This document shows positions 34,536 to 43,811 of a stretch of 64,000 nt of DNA, in pieces. The notes below the pieces were generated by a model. The model was not told where the DNA came from. It ran no database searches and saw nothing but the letters and a program-made list of their open reading frames with translations. A program made the translations under genes and the position numbers. This DNA comes from a bacterium (GTDB lineage: Bacteria > Elusimicrobiota > Elusimicrobia > UBA1565 > UBA9628), in NCBI GenBank assembly GCA_021822495.1, contig JAKAQO010000002.1, positions 159,044-223,043 on the forward strand. Direction: 5' to 3'. Within the stretch, counting starts at the first letter, position 1. Each line of letters opens with the position of its first letter.

Positions 34536-35977
34536 AGAATAAGTTTTCCTATGGCAGGACCAACAATATTGAGAAGTGGTCCCGGGTGAAGACCGATGAC
34601 AAACATCGGAATGATTAAAAGCCAAAGAAGAGCTTGTTCTCTCAAATCCAAATCAAACACCTTTGGGCTCACTGAAGCAGGCTTTCTTTCGCCTAGAAAA
34701 ACGGCCTGAAACGCGGGCAAAAGATAAAACGCCGCAATCGTCACCCCAAAAACTCCGACAACCGCAATCGGCAAGGACACCTTCGCCATTCCGGACAAAG
34801 ACATGAATTCTCCTACAAAACCGTTGAGTCCTGGAAGTCCAATCGAGGCAAAAACCGTCACGCCGAAAAAGAAAGTAAGGAGCGGCGCCTGGGACACCAA
34901 ATCGCCGAAATCAGCGAGCCCTCTTTTATGCGTGCGCTCATAAAGGAATCCCACCATTAAGAATAAAGCTCCGGTCGTCAGACCATGGTTAATCAACTGC
35001 AAACTCCCTCCGGCAAGCCCTTGGGCGGTTCGAGAAGCGATTCCCAGAACGCAAAAACCCAAATGCGCAATCGAAGAATAAGCGATTAAGCGCTTAAGGT
35101 CCATCTGCGCCATGGCCGACAGCGCGCCGTAAATGACGTTAATTGCGGCTAGCCCACCAAGCCAAGGAAGAGCCTTCATGCCCCAGTCCGGAAATGCCGG
35201 AAGAAGCACGCGTAAAAACCCATAGACGCCCACTTTAAGAAGAACTCCCGCCAAGATAATCGAGCCTGCCGCAGGGGCTTCTGTGTGCGCGTCAGGAAGC
35301 CAGGTGTGGATGGGAACTAGCGGGATTTTGACCCCAAAACCGACAACGAAAGCCGCGAAAGCGAGAATCGCGTAAAGGCCGTGATTGGGCGCGCGCAAAA
35401 TATTCATATCCCAGCTCCAAACCCCGGTGGTTTGATGATGGAAAACGACCAAGGCCAGGATTCCCAAAAGGAGAAACAAGCTTCCAAAAAAAGTAAACAA
35501 GAAAAATTTAATGGCCGCGTGCTTGCGGTTTTCCGAACCCCAAAGGCCGATGATGAAAAACATCGGAATCAACATCGCTTCCCAGAAGATGTAAAAGAAG
35601 AAAAGGTCTTGCGCGAGAAAAACTCCCATCACCGCGCCTTCAAGAAAAAGAAAAGACGCCCAGAAGCCCGCGGACAAATCTTGTTTCCAGGAGGACAAGA
35701 GAGCGATGACGGTCAAGAAAGCGTTGAGAAGGCAAAGCGCCCATGAAAGCCCGTCCATGGAAAATGAGTAACTGATTCCATAGGTAAGGAATTTTCCCGG
35801 CTCAGAGAGAGAAGCCAAATGCCCGCTCCAAAAGCCAGTACCAGCCTGTAAAACGAGATAGAGTTCCATCACCGCGCAAATAAGAGAAATCCAGCGCGCG
35901 CGCGCGTTAAACGCGGGAGCAAACAAAGTAAAGAGAGCCCCGATAATCGGAAAAGCCCAAAAGAGCGTTAAAATCAT
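34532..35977 (-). CDS. nuoM: NADH-quinone oxidoreductase subunit M, 481 aa
   Basis: Antiporter-like proton-pumping subunit: FWEAMLIPMFFIIGLWG, VPIHTWLPDAHTEAPAAGSI, LLKVGVYGFLR, YSSIAHLGFCVLGI. Start ATG 35975-35977 (MILTLFW) overlapping the nuoL stop; the frame is open further upstream only by chance. Confidence 0.95.
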   Translation of the reverse strand: MILTLFWAFPIIGALFTLFAPAFNARARWISLICAVMELYLVLQAGTGFWSGHLASLSEPGKFLTYGISYSFSMDGLSWALCLLNAFLTVIALLSSWKQDLSAGFWASFLFLEGAVMGVFLAQDLFFFYIFWEAMLIPMFFIIGLWGSENRKHAAIKFFLFTFFGSLFLLLGILALVVFHHQTTGVWSWDMNILRAPNHGLYAILAFAAFVVGFGVKIPLVPIHTWLPDAHTEAPAAGSIILAGVLLKVGVYGFLRVLLPAFPDWGMKALPWLGGLAAINVIYGALSAMAQMDLKRLIAYSSIAHLGFCVLGIASRTAQGLAGGSLQLINHGLTTGALFLMVGFLYERTHKRGLADFGDLVSQAPLLTFFFGVTVFASIGLPGLNGFVGEFMSLSGMAKVSLPIAVVGVFGVTIAAFYLLPAFQAVFLGERKPASVSPKVFDLDLREQALLWLLIIPMFVIGLHPGPLLNIVGPAIGKLIL

Positions 35978-37833
35978 CTCAGCAACCTCAAAAGCATTAC
36001 GCCTCCACCTAAAAGGATCCACCACAAAGAATCATTCAGACGCCCAGAGGCCAAGGAAGAAACGCTTTTCGCCGCGTCTTCCGCCCAGGCGGAAGTATTT
36101 TCAATCCAGCCGTCCCAGGTTTTCTTATCCCAGAGAATGCCCAATAGATAACTCAACTCCTCAAAAAACAAGGTCAAAGCCCCAACTAAAGGCTTTACGC
36201 CGAAATCCGCGTCAAAACCTTTTTCAACTTTGGGAATTTTTTTGCGCCAAACCCAATCAAAAGAAGGCCATTGCATGGTCCACAAATAAGCCGCTAAAAT
36301 TCCAAGAGCGGCCATAGAGGTTGAACGAGTAAAAGAAGACCAGTCAAAGCCAGGAATCTTCACCATCGGAGACGCTCCAAGCCAGCCGGAACTCACCAAG
36401 TGATAAAACTGCGCTCCAAACCAGCCGACTCCCAAGGCTCCCAACACAATGAAAAAGAGCGGAACGTTCATCATGGGGCCGGCCTCATGCGGATGCTCCG
36501 GCGGATTTTGCTCTTTTCGAGGGCCCAGAAAAGCCAAAAAGAGCATCCGGAAGATATAAAACGCGCTTAAAAAAGCGATCGCGAAACCCGCAACGGAAGC
36601 CCAACCCCCGCGATCAAAGGCGGCGCCAAGAATCGCGTCCTTGCTGTAAAAACCCGCAAAGGGCCAAATACCGCTCAAAGAAAAAGCGGCCACAACAAAG
36701 AAAACGGCGGTAACAGGAATTTTCTTGAGGAGCCCGCCAGTCTCATCCACAGACGCGGTGGGTTTATGAAGAGCGTGGGCGATGTTTCCGGCGCAAAGAA
36801 ATAAAGCGGCCTTAAAAAACCCGTGAGTGAAAAGATGAAAAACCGCGGATGAAACTTCGCCTAAACCCAAACCAAAGGCCATGATGCCCAAATGACTAAC
36901 GGTCGAATAAGCCAAAATGCGCTTGAGATCCTTTCTTGTGGCGGCAATGATACCGGAGAAAACCGCAGTCAACGCTCCCACCGCCGCGATAGTGTTAGGT
37001 AAATGCGGAACTAAGGAAATCAGAGGCCAGGAACGCGCCATCAAGAATATTCCTGCCGTCACCATGGTGGCCGCGTGCATCAAGGCGGAGACGGGAGTGG
37101 GGCCTTCCATGGCATCTGGAAGCCAAAAATAAAGCGGAAACTGCGCCGATTTCGCAATCGCGGCTAAAAAGAGAAACCATCCCACGTAGGAGATAGCGGG
37201 CGACCCCTGGCCTAACAAAGGAAATAAAGCAGAAAACCGAGTTTGAGCAACGGGATAAACATTCATCAAAATTAAAAGCGCCAGGAAAAACCCGATGTCT
37301 CCAATACGGTTGGTAAAGAAAGCCTGTAAAGCCGCTCTCCGGGCTGAAGCCTTTTGATACCAGAAGCCGATCAGCAAATACGAGGAAAGCCCGACCATCT
37401 CCCAGAAAAGATACATCTGAACGTAGTTGTTGGCGACCACAAGCCCAATCATCGAAAGATAAAACAAATGAAACGCCAGAAAGAAGCGTCCAAAGGCGGG
37501 GTCATTTTCCATATATCCACCGGCATAAACATGAATAAGACCGCCAACCAGGGAAACTAGGCACAGCATCATCGCTGACAAACCGTCCAAACGAACGCCA
37601 AAGGAAATGGACCAAGAGCCCAGCGGCATCCATTTAAAAGGAGAAACATCCACAATATGGCCGGAATAAACTTGAGCCGCAATAGAAGCCGCCGCCACCC
37701 CCACGACCGCGCAGGACAAAATCATCGGCCAGTGCATCCACTGAGGCTTTCTCTTTAAAAGGAAGAAATATCCAAAAAGAAGAGCTGAAACCGGAGCTAC
37801 GAAAAGGCAGATAACCGAAACAGGAATGCCCAT
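35974..37833 (-). CDS. nuoL: NADH-quinone oxidoreductase subunit L, 619 aa
   Basis: Largest proton-pumping subunit, with a full-length antiporter core: FWEMVGLSSYLLIGFWY, FYFWLPDAMEGPTPVSALMHAATMVTAG, RKDLKRILAYSTVSHLG, and a long C-terminal extension that includes the lateral helix region. ATG at 37831-37833, 1 nt after the nuoK stop. Confidence 0.95.
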   Translation of the reverse strand: MGIPVSVICLFVAPVSALLFGYFFLLKRKPQWMHWPMILSCAVVGVAAASIAAQVYSGHIVDVSPFKWMPLGSWSISFGVRLDGLSAMMLCLVSLVGGLIHVYAGGYMENDPAFGRFFLAFHLFYLSMIGLVVANNYVQMYLFWEMVGLSSYLLIGFWYQKASARRAALQAFFTNRIGDIGFFLALLILMNVYPVAQTRFSALFPLLGQGSPAISYVGWFLFLAAIAKSAQFPLYFWLPDAMEGPTPVSALMHAATMVTAGIFLMARSWPLISLVPHLPNTIAAVGALTAVFSGIIAATRKDLKRILAYSTVSHLGIMAFGLGLGEVSSAVFHLFTHGFFKAALFLCAGNIAHALHKPTASVDETGGLLKKIPVTAVFFVVAAFSLSGIWPFAGFYSKDAILGAAFDRGGWASVAGFAIAFLSAFYIFRMLFLAFLGPRKEQNPPEHPHEAGPMMNVPLFFIVLGALGVGWFGAQFYHLVSSGWLGASPMVKIPGFDWSSFTRSTSMAALGILAAYLWTMQWPSFDWVWRKKIPKVEKGFDADFGVKPLVGALTLFFEELSYLLGILWDKKTWDGWIENTSAWAEDAAKSVSSLASGRLNDSLWWILLGGGVMLLRLLR

Positions 37834-37834
37834 G

Positions 37835-38131
37835 TCAGCCTTTCAACTCCATTAAAGCATCCGAATCCGGAAGCGTTTTATTTTTTCTCAAATGCAAAAT
37901 CAAGGAAAGCCCGACCACCGCTTCCGCCGCCGCCACGCACAAGATAATTAAGGCCGCGGCAAGGCCGTTTGAATCTTGAAAAGCCGAGGCTTGAGCCACG
38001 AGCGGAATCAAGGCCGCGGAAATCATAATCTCAAGACCAAAAAGCATGAGTAAAAGCTGTTTTCGTAAAATCACGGCGCAAAGACCGGAGACAAAAAGAG
38101 CCGCTGAAATTAACCACACCCAGGGATTCAT
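37835..38131 (-). CDS. nuoK: NADH-quinone oxidoreductase subunit K, 98 aa
   Basis: Three-helix membrane subunit with the conserved acidic residues within helices: MLFGLEIMISAALIPL and AAAEAVVGLSLILHLRK. Normal length. ATG overlaps the nuoJ stop by 4 nt. Confidence 0.95.
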   Translation of the reverse strand: MNPWVWLISAALFVSGLCAVILRKQLLLMLFGLEIMISAALIPLVAQASAFQDSNGLAAALIILCVAAAEAVVGLSLILHLRKNKTLPDSDALMELKG

Positions 38132-38610
38132 GCGCCTTTCCTTTTTCCCACTAACGCCAGTCCCGCTAAAAACATCAAAAGAGTTGCGGCTTCTGTTGCC
38201 GGAGAATACGCCCCGAACAAAACCGACCCTACCGCTAAATTATTCGGCGCAACCGCAGTGGTTGACGGAGAAAGCGCGCCCCCGTGAAAAATCAAAAAAA
38301 GTTCCGCCAAAAAACCCACTAAGAGAAGCGCGGCTATGGGGCGAGGAAGCAAAAAATCTCCCCAACGGGAACTCGTTGGTTTTGGAAAAGCCATGATGAC
38401 GACGACGACCAAAACCATCACCGCTCCGGCGTAAATCACCATCTGCATCAACCCTAAAAGCGGCGAACCAGACAAGGAGAAAAGAAGCGCCACCTGAAGC
38501 ATAACGCACAAAAGGCACATCGCCGCTGAATAAAGCGATTTCTGAAAGAGCATGAGGACTGAAAAGAAAACCGCCAGGCCTCCCGCAACCAACAGCATCA
38601 ACCCCTCCAT
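38128..38610 (-). CDS. nuoJ: NADH-quinone oxidoreductase subunit J, 160 aa
   Basis: Five-helix membrane subunit: LYSAAMCLLCVMLQVALLF, LGLMQMVIYAGAVMVLVVVVIM. First gene of the nuo operon here. No SD is seen; TAAGAT ends exactly 6 nt before the ATG, suggesting a leaderless message. Confidence 0.94.
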   Translation of the reverse strand: MEGLMLLVAGGLAVFFSVLMLFQKSLYSAAMCLLCVMLQVALLFSLSGSPLLGLMQMVIYAGAVMVLVVVVIMAFPKPTSSRWGDFLLPRPIAALLLVGFLAELFLIFHGGALSPSTTAVAPNNLAVGSVLFGAYSPATEAATLLMFLAGLALVGKRKGA

Positions 38611-38616
38611 AGACCT

Positions 38617-38646
38617 ATCTTAGTTTTTTTAAAAACAGGGAATCAA
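38617..38646 (-). promoter_or_regulatory. Putative promoter of the nuo operon
   Basis: Minus strand: TTGATT (38646-38641), 18 nt, TAAGAT (38622-38617), then 6 nt to the nuoJ ATG. It lies in the 69-nt gap after the PorV-like gene; the T-rich stretch nearby (38623-38635) might also serve as a terminator tail, but no stem is obvious. Confidence 0.5.
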
Positions 38647-38679
38647 ATCAAAAATATTTTTTACGTCTGGAATTTCGGA

Positions 38680-39792
38680 CTAATGGACAATGATGAGAGA
38701 ATCGTCATTTTGGAGCGAGTTATTGTTCTCTCCGCTATTGTTTTGAGATTTTTTATTGGAAGGCTGAACGTTTGGAGACGCGCTCGAAGAATTGGAGGAA
38801 CCGGACTGAGGGGAATTTCCTTCATTGGGAGAATAAAACATGCTGGAATGGGTTCCACCCCACTTAAAGGTCAGGGAAATTCGGTTGGCCTGTCCCAAGG
38901 CCCCGTAAGGAATGAGCGCATAGTCAAAGCTCAAATCGGGGCGGGCCACGCCAAAGCCGAAAGAAAACCCGGTAAATCCGCCGATGCTGTTAAGCGTGTA
39001 AGAACTGTATCCCGCCCGCCCGGAAAAGTCCCACTGGGAATCTCGCCAAATATCATATTCCGTCCCGATATTAAAATAGGGATTTCCCCCTTCAGGGAAA
39101 CCGATATCCAAAGCTCCCAGCCAATTGGGCGAAATCTGATACGACGATCCCACGTGCATCGCAAACGGCAAAGGACTTGAAACCTGATCAAAAGTCATCG
39201 GCGGTCCCCAATTATCCACCGTCAACGCCCAGCGAAATTTTCCGCCCAGATAAAGCGGCGACAGAAGCCCTAAATTGACCGCTTCGCTGTTGGCTTGACT
39301 GACAATTTCAGACTCAATAAACGAGCCGGAAAAGCCCAGCGAATACCCCGACAACATTCCCGCATTGTCTCCCAGGGGATAGGCGTAACCAGCGGAAAGA
39401 GCGAGATCATAGGGATTAAAATTCCCGATGTTTTGATAATTTTGCGTCTCGGCAATGGAGCCCGCGGAAAAATACTGCGCCGAAAAACCTAAAGCGCCGT
39501 CTGTTCCCATATTATGGGAATAAGCTCCGTAGTCAAAAGAAGTGTTCGCCAAATACGGAGCGTACATCACCGTCGCGGAATTATTCGGCGTTTGGGTTAG
39601 AGCCGCCGGATTCCAATACATCGCCGTCGCGTCGTTGGCGACCGCCGTATAGGCCCCGCCCATTCCCATCGCTCTTGCCCCCACGCCAAGATTTAAGAAA
39701 TCGGCCGTCGTAATTCCGTTGGCCGCCGAGGAAAAATTCGCGGCTTTAACGGGCGCGCCGAAAACGGTAAAAAATAGAAAAATAAGAGGCAT
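38680..39792 (-). CDS. PorV/PorQ-family outer-membrane beta-barrel protein, 370 aa
   Basis: A signal peptide (LIFLFFTVFGAPVKA) precedes the family's clear N-terminal pattern FLNLGVGARAMGMGGAYTAV and AMYWNPAALTQ. Repeated amphipathic beta-strands follow to ~residue 320, then a Ser/Asn/Gln-rich tail of ~48 residues. In Bacteroidota PorV shuttles cargo of the type IX secretion system; PorV-like proteins also occur in other phyla. The gene follows 1 nt after the S53 protease gene, whose C-terminus looks like a type IX-type sorting domain, so a chaperone/receptor-cargo relation is a fair inference. Confidence 0.85.
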   Translation of the reverse strand: MPLIFLFFTVFGAPVKAANFSSAANGITTADFLNLGVGARAMGMGGAYTAVANDATAMYWNPAALTQTPNNSATVMYAPYLANTSFDYGAYSHNMGTDGALGFSAQYFSAGSIAETQNYQNIGNFNPYDLALSAGYAYPLGDNAGMLSGYSLGFSGSFIESEIVSQANSEAVNLGLLSPLYLGGKFRWALTVDNWGPPMTFDQVSSPLPFAMHVGSSYQISPNWLGALDIGFPEGGNPYFNIGTEYDIWRDSQWDFSGRAGYSSYTLNSIGGFTGFSFGFGVARPDLSFDYALIPYGALGQANRISLTFKWGGTHSSMFYSPNEGNSPQSGSSNSSSASPNVQPSNKKSQNNSGENNNSLQNDDSLIIVH

Positions 39793-39793
39793 T

Positions 39794-42700
39794 CTATCTC
39801 TGAACGGCGACTTTCAAAGTCGTTTCCGTTCCGTTTCCACGCACAAAAACAAAATAGACTCCGCTCGCGACCATGCGCCCCGAGGAATTGGTCGCGTCCC
39901 ATTTAGCCACCCCGGTTGAGTCCGCCGTCAGGCGCTTAACAAGAAGCCCCGAGATCGTATAAATTTCAAGGCTCGAATTTGCCGGAAGATTGCTGAAAGT
40001 GGTATCAGTAATTCCGCGAGCCGGACGAATGGGATTATTTGAAATTTGAATTCCCTGGGTCGAAGAGGGCAGGGAAGCCAGCCCCATAATCTCGAATGTG
40101 GAAAAACGATCGCTGGAAGCGGTGACAAGCTCTTGAGAGGTATCCGAGTTGGAAATTAAGGGAATCCAGGTTCCGACATTTAAATCGCAACGGGCGATAA
40201 AAAAATTCTGAGGCTGAACGCCCGGCGGCAAAACGGCATTAGCGTAAGAAATGGAAATGGGAACCTCGAAATTAGGCGGCGGTTCAACGGCGGGGTTTAA
40301 GGCGACCGTGATCCCGACCCCCTCATCGGTCATCGGCTTTCCCGGCGGCATTTGACAAGAAAGGTCTGACAAAGACGGAGTCGTCACGACAACAGTGACT
40401 GGCTCATTAAAAGTATTCGGAGGAAAGTCAATGGTCGAAAGTCCCTTTGGTCCCAAAAAAGTCACCACTCCGCCGGATGAGGTAATCACCTGCGCGGCCT
40501 GGGAAATAGACAAGGTCGAAGTTGAAGCCAGCGAAATATAGTTAGGGCTTAAAGCCCAATTGAGAGCGCCTAGTCGCAGATAATAAGTGGTCTCGGGATA
40601 AAGGTTGGACAAAACTAGAGAATAAAGCGCGGTGTTTTCCGTCAAGCTGGAAGTCACGACCCCGGTAAAATCAGAAGCGGTCGAGGTTTCGAGTAGATAT
40701 CCCGCGCAATTGGAACAAATTGCATAAGTTACGCTGATGCTGGAAGCAAAAACAGTCTCCGCAGGAGTGTTTGAATTTTGAGTCAAAGGAGAAGCGAGAG
40801 TGACAGAATAGGACGGAGAACTAGTCGGTCCTTGGTTTCCTAAGACGTTCACGGCCCCAATCGTCAATGCTTCCGTGGTGTTAGGTGGAAGGCCGGTCAG
40901 GGTAAAAGAAGAAACCGAGGCTGACACATTGGCCAAAAACTCATTGGGCGAAACCGTGGCGGAATAAACGTTATAAGAAGAAACTCCCACGACCGGAGAC
41001 CAGGACCAGGTGATGGATGAAACTCCAATCATGATCGGCGAAACGTTTTGCGGAGCAGGAAGCGGAGCCAGGGCCTCGATCAAGGCGTTTCCTTTGAAAG
41101 AACCCCAGCCCGAGGCATTATCATAACCAGGCCCGGCGTTGTAATAACCGTTATTGCCGCTCGTGATATCGTTAAAAATTGTGGAATAAGAAGAACCTGA
41201 AGCCAAGGCGTAAAGAGCGGGACTGACAAATCCCAGAGGAGAATATCCTTCGCTTGCGCGAAGTTGGTTAATACGCGCGGTCATCGCCGCCCAAAGAGGC
41301 GCGGCGCAACTGGTTCCTCCAGTAAGGGTTGCATTCCCGTTATTACATGTGCCTCCAATACAAATGCTATAGGGGGATGAGTTCGGATCGGCATTTAAGG
41401 CCACATCAGGGACATTGCGGTTGGTCGAGGAGTATTCGGTCGAAACTCCATTTTGATAGCTCGGCAAGGGCCAATTGGTTGAAGGATAATTCGCGACCCC
41501 GCCACCGCCCGCGCCATAAGTCGCGCAATTGGTTCCGGGATTATTTGAAGAATTACACTCATTATTATAATTCCAGACTGTTTCGGTAATGGAACCGCCC
41601 AAGGTTCCCGACAAACTCGTTCCGCCGACTCCCGTCACATAGGGTTGGGACGCCGGATCGTCGGTCAAAAGGTTTCCGGACCAAGACTCTCCATACCCAG
41701 AGGCGTCATAGGCCCCGGCATCGCCGGCGGCGGCGTAAATGGTTTGCCCTTGGCTCGCCATTTGCTGAAAAATCGTATTTTCAGTATTCATAAAAGAGTT
41801 GTCCGAGAGATAGGTGTCTTCCTCATCCTGTCCCCAGGAAGTGCTGATATTATTAGCCAAATCCGAGGAAGCGATTAGAGAATAAGCATCAAGAATTCCT
41901 TGGTCTGTGTTGGGAGCGGTATAGACCAAAATATCTGAGGCGCCAGACGAAAGAGCCACCATGAGTTCCATATCCAAGGCGACTTCAGTCATGCCTCCAT
42001 CCGAAGACGCGGTTGAGGAATTGCAAGGCAGATTTTGTCCTGATCCGCAAAGATTAGCTTGATTATCCACCGAGACATAGGTAATTGGAGTCTGTGGAAG
42101 AGAAAATTGTCCCTCGTAAAGCGCAACATCGGAGGGATAGCCATTGGAATTAGTGATGTACCCATCCAATTCCAAAAGAGCCAAGGTTTGCCCGGAACCG
42201 TTGAGAGAATTATTGAGAGAATAAACCGATTCAATATCGGCCGGAGCGAGCCCCGGGCCAGGTCCCGTCATTCCCGACAAAGTTTTAGGCGAGGCTAAAC
42301 CCGATATTCCTGAACGCCGAAACGCCAAACGCGGCTTGTGCGCCCCTCTGAAATTGGAAAGGCCCACCACCGCCAAGAGATTCGGGGTTAAGGATTGGGG
42401 AATCATCGGGTTTGAATCATTGGCGCGAAAAATCTGTCCGCTTGGATGCTGATAATAATTCAGATGAACGCTCAAGGCATTTTCAACTTGAGAAGCCGAA
42501 CCCATGACCTTAACCACCAAACTGTTCGGATCATCCGGACCATCCAGAGAAAGACCCGCCGATTGAGCAAAAGATTTAAGGGTCTGCCTTTTGAGCGCCA
42601 AATTAAACTTCTGGGCAAATTGCGCTGGCGTCAGAAAATTTCTGTGGAGTGGATCGCCTGAATAAATTTGAGCCAAGGTCTGATTCATCAGATTCTGATC

Positions 42701-42937
42701 AACGGCGACGACCAGACTCAAATGAACGGTTTCCGTTGAAGCCACCGGGGCAATTTTAGATGAAACCGCGATTTGAGGCGCAATATGACCCGTCAAAGCG
42801 ACTAAGGGGCCTGCGGCCCTGGCGAAAACGGGAAACAAAAGAAATAAAAAAGGGGACAGTCCCCTTTTTACTAAAAAAAAGGGGACTGTCCCTTTTTTAC
42901 TAGCGAACCTTGACTTCTTCGTAAATGGGCGTCCCAC
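39794..42937 (-). CDS. S53 (sedolisin/kumamolisin) protease with FN3 and Por-type C-terminal domain, 1047 aa
   Basis: Pro-kumamolisin domain at ~50-190 (VHLSLVVAVDQNLMNQTLAQ). The catalytic S53 domain spans ~225-640: Glu/Asp in EVALDMELM (~320), oxyanion Asp in AAAGDAGAYD (~405), nucleophile Ser in GGTSCAAPLWAA (~542). Two FN3-like domains follow, then a ZU5-like region, and the last ~75 residues (NPIRPARG, IYTISGLLVKRL, ASGVYFVFVRG) resemble a type IX-type sorting domain. S53 enzymes act at acid pH outside the cell. The only usable start is GTG 42937, overlapping the ilvE end by 38 nt; the signal peptide is encoded by two palindromic repeats. Confidence 0.9.
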   Translation of the reverse strand: MGRPFTKKSRFASKKGTVPFFLVKRGLSPFLFLLFPVFARAAGPLVALTGHIAPQIAVSSKIAPVASTETVHLSLVVAVDQNLMNQTLAQIYSGDPLHRNFLTPAQFAQKFNLALKRQTLKSFAQSAGLSLDGPDDPNSLVVKVMGSASQVENALSVHLNYYQHPSGQIFRANDSNPMIPQSLTPNLLAVVGLSNFRGAHKPRLAFRRSGISGLASPKTLSGMTGPGPGLAPADIESVYSLNNSLNGSGQTLALLELDGYITNSNGYPSDVALYEGQFSLPQTPITYVSVDNQANLCGSGQNLPCNSSTASSDGGMTEVALDMELMVALSSGASDILVYTAPNTDQGILDAYSLIASSDLANNISTSWGQDEEDTYLSDNSFMNTENTIFQQMASQGQTIYAAAGDAGAYDASGYGESWSGNLLTDDPASQPYVTGVGGTSLSGTLGGSITETVWNYNNECNSSNNPGTNCATYGAGGGGVANYPSTNWPLPSYQNGVSTEYSSTNRNVPDVALNADPNSSPYSICIGGTCNNGNATLTGGTSCAAPLWAAMTARINQLRASEGYSPLGFVSPALYALASGSSYSTIFNDITSGNNGYYNAGPGYDNASGWGSFKGNALIEALAPLPAPQNVSPIMIGVSSITWSWSPVVGVSSYNVYSATVSPNEFLANVSASVSSFTLTGLPPNTTEALTIGAVNVLGNQGPTSSPSYSVTLASPLTQNSNTPAETVFASSISVTYAICSNCAGYLLETSTASDFTGVVTSSLTENTALYSLVLSNLYPETTYYLRLGALNWALSPNYISLASTSTLSISQAAQVITSSGGVVTFLGPKGLSTIDFPPNTFNEPVTVVVTTPSLSDLSCQMPPGKPMTDEGVGITVALNPAVEPPPNFEVPISISYANAVLPPGVQPQNFFIARCDLNVGTWIPLISNSDTSQELVTASSDRFSTFEIMGLASLPSSTQGIQISNNPIRPARGITDTTFSNLPANSSLEIYTISGLLVKRLTADSTGVAKWDATNSSGRMVASGVYFVFVRGNGTETTLKVAVQR
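42849..42899. repeat. Double GGGGACWGTCCC palindrome forming the S53 signal-peptide coding region
   Basis: GGGGACAGTCCCC at 42852-42864 and GGGGACTGTCCC at 42881-42892, each flanked by A and T runs. The stretch lies between the ilvE stop and the conserved part of the S53 protease and is read through in frame as KKGTVPFF...KRGLSPFLFLLF. Confidence 0.8.
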
Positions 42938-43793
42938 TCGATCGCGCGTATTCCTGGAAGGTCTGGGTTAGTTTTTTAGTGATGGGTCCCGGAACGCCGC
43001 CGCCAATCAAATGACCGTCTATCTTAACCGCCGCGACCACTTCCGCCCCGGTCCCAGTCACAAACGCCTCATCGGCCCGGTAAAGCTCATGAACGGTGAA
43101 GAGTTTTTCCTCGACCTCAAGTTTTAAGGAATTGCGCGCAAGCTCGATCACCGCGCTCCGGGTCACCCCATTTAAAATCCCCGCGTAAACCGGCGGAGTG
43201 TAGAGCCGTCCGCTTGAGACGTAAAAAATGTTATCTCCCGTGCATTCGGAAACGTATCCTTGCTGATTAAGCAAAATCGCCTCTTGCGCCCCCGCCCGCA
43301 CGGCTTCAGCCCGCGCCATGATATTGGGCAAATAGTTCAGAGACTTAATCGCCGGAGACAACTGATCAGGCGTTCTTTGGCGGATGCTTGAGGTAATCAA
43401 CTCGAGACCTTTCTCGTAAAAACTCGGCGGATAAAGCTCGATTTTGTCCGCGATGATAATGACGCTCGCGTTTTTCTTGCATTTCCGCATATCCAAGCCC
43501 AAATCCCCGATTCCCCGGGTCACGACCAGACGAATATAGGCATCCTTGAGTTCGTTGATGCGAAGACTCTCAAGCAAGGCCTCTTCAATTTTCTTAAGCG
43601 ACATCGGCACCGAAAGAAAAATAGCCTTGGCGGATTCTTCCAGGCGCTTTAAGTGTTCGTCTAAACGAAAGACGCGTCCGTTGTAAGCCCGAATGCCCTC
43701 AAAAACCCCGTCTCCATAAAGAAGCCCGTGATCGAATACGGAAACTTTCGCGTCCTCTTTTTCATGAAACTTGCCGTCAATAAATACTTTCAT
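42900..43793 (-). CDS. ilvE: Branched-chain amino acid aminotransferase, 297 aa
   Basis: Class IV PLP aminotransferase: VFDHGLLYGDGVFEGIRAY, the PLP lysine in AIKSLNYLPN, ECTGDNIFYV, and GVTRSAVIELA. It transfers amino groups between Glu and branched 2-oxo acids. D-amino-acid transaminase is a less likely alternative. ATG 43791-43793 is preferred over the GTG just before it. Confidence 0.9.
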   Translation of the reverse strand: MKVFIDGKFHEKEDAKVSVFDHGLLYGDGVFEGIRAYNGRVFRLDEHLKRLEESAKAIFLSVPMSLKKIEEALLESLRINELKDAYIRLVVTRGIGDLGLDMRKCKKNASVIIIADKIELYPPSFYEKGLELITSSIRQRTPDQLSPAIKSLNYLPNIMARAEAVRAGAQEAILLNQQGYVSECTGDNIFYVSSGRLYTPPVYAGILNGVTRSAVIELARNSLKLEVEEKLFTVHELYRADEAFVTGTGAEVVAAVKIDGHLIGGGVPGPITKKLTQTFQEYARSSGTPIYEEVKVR

Positions 43794-43811
43794 CACGCAA
43801 CCTCTACTCTG

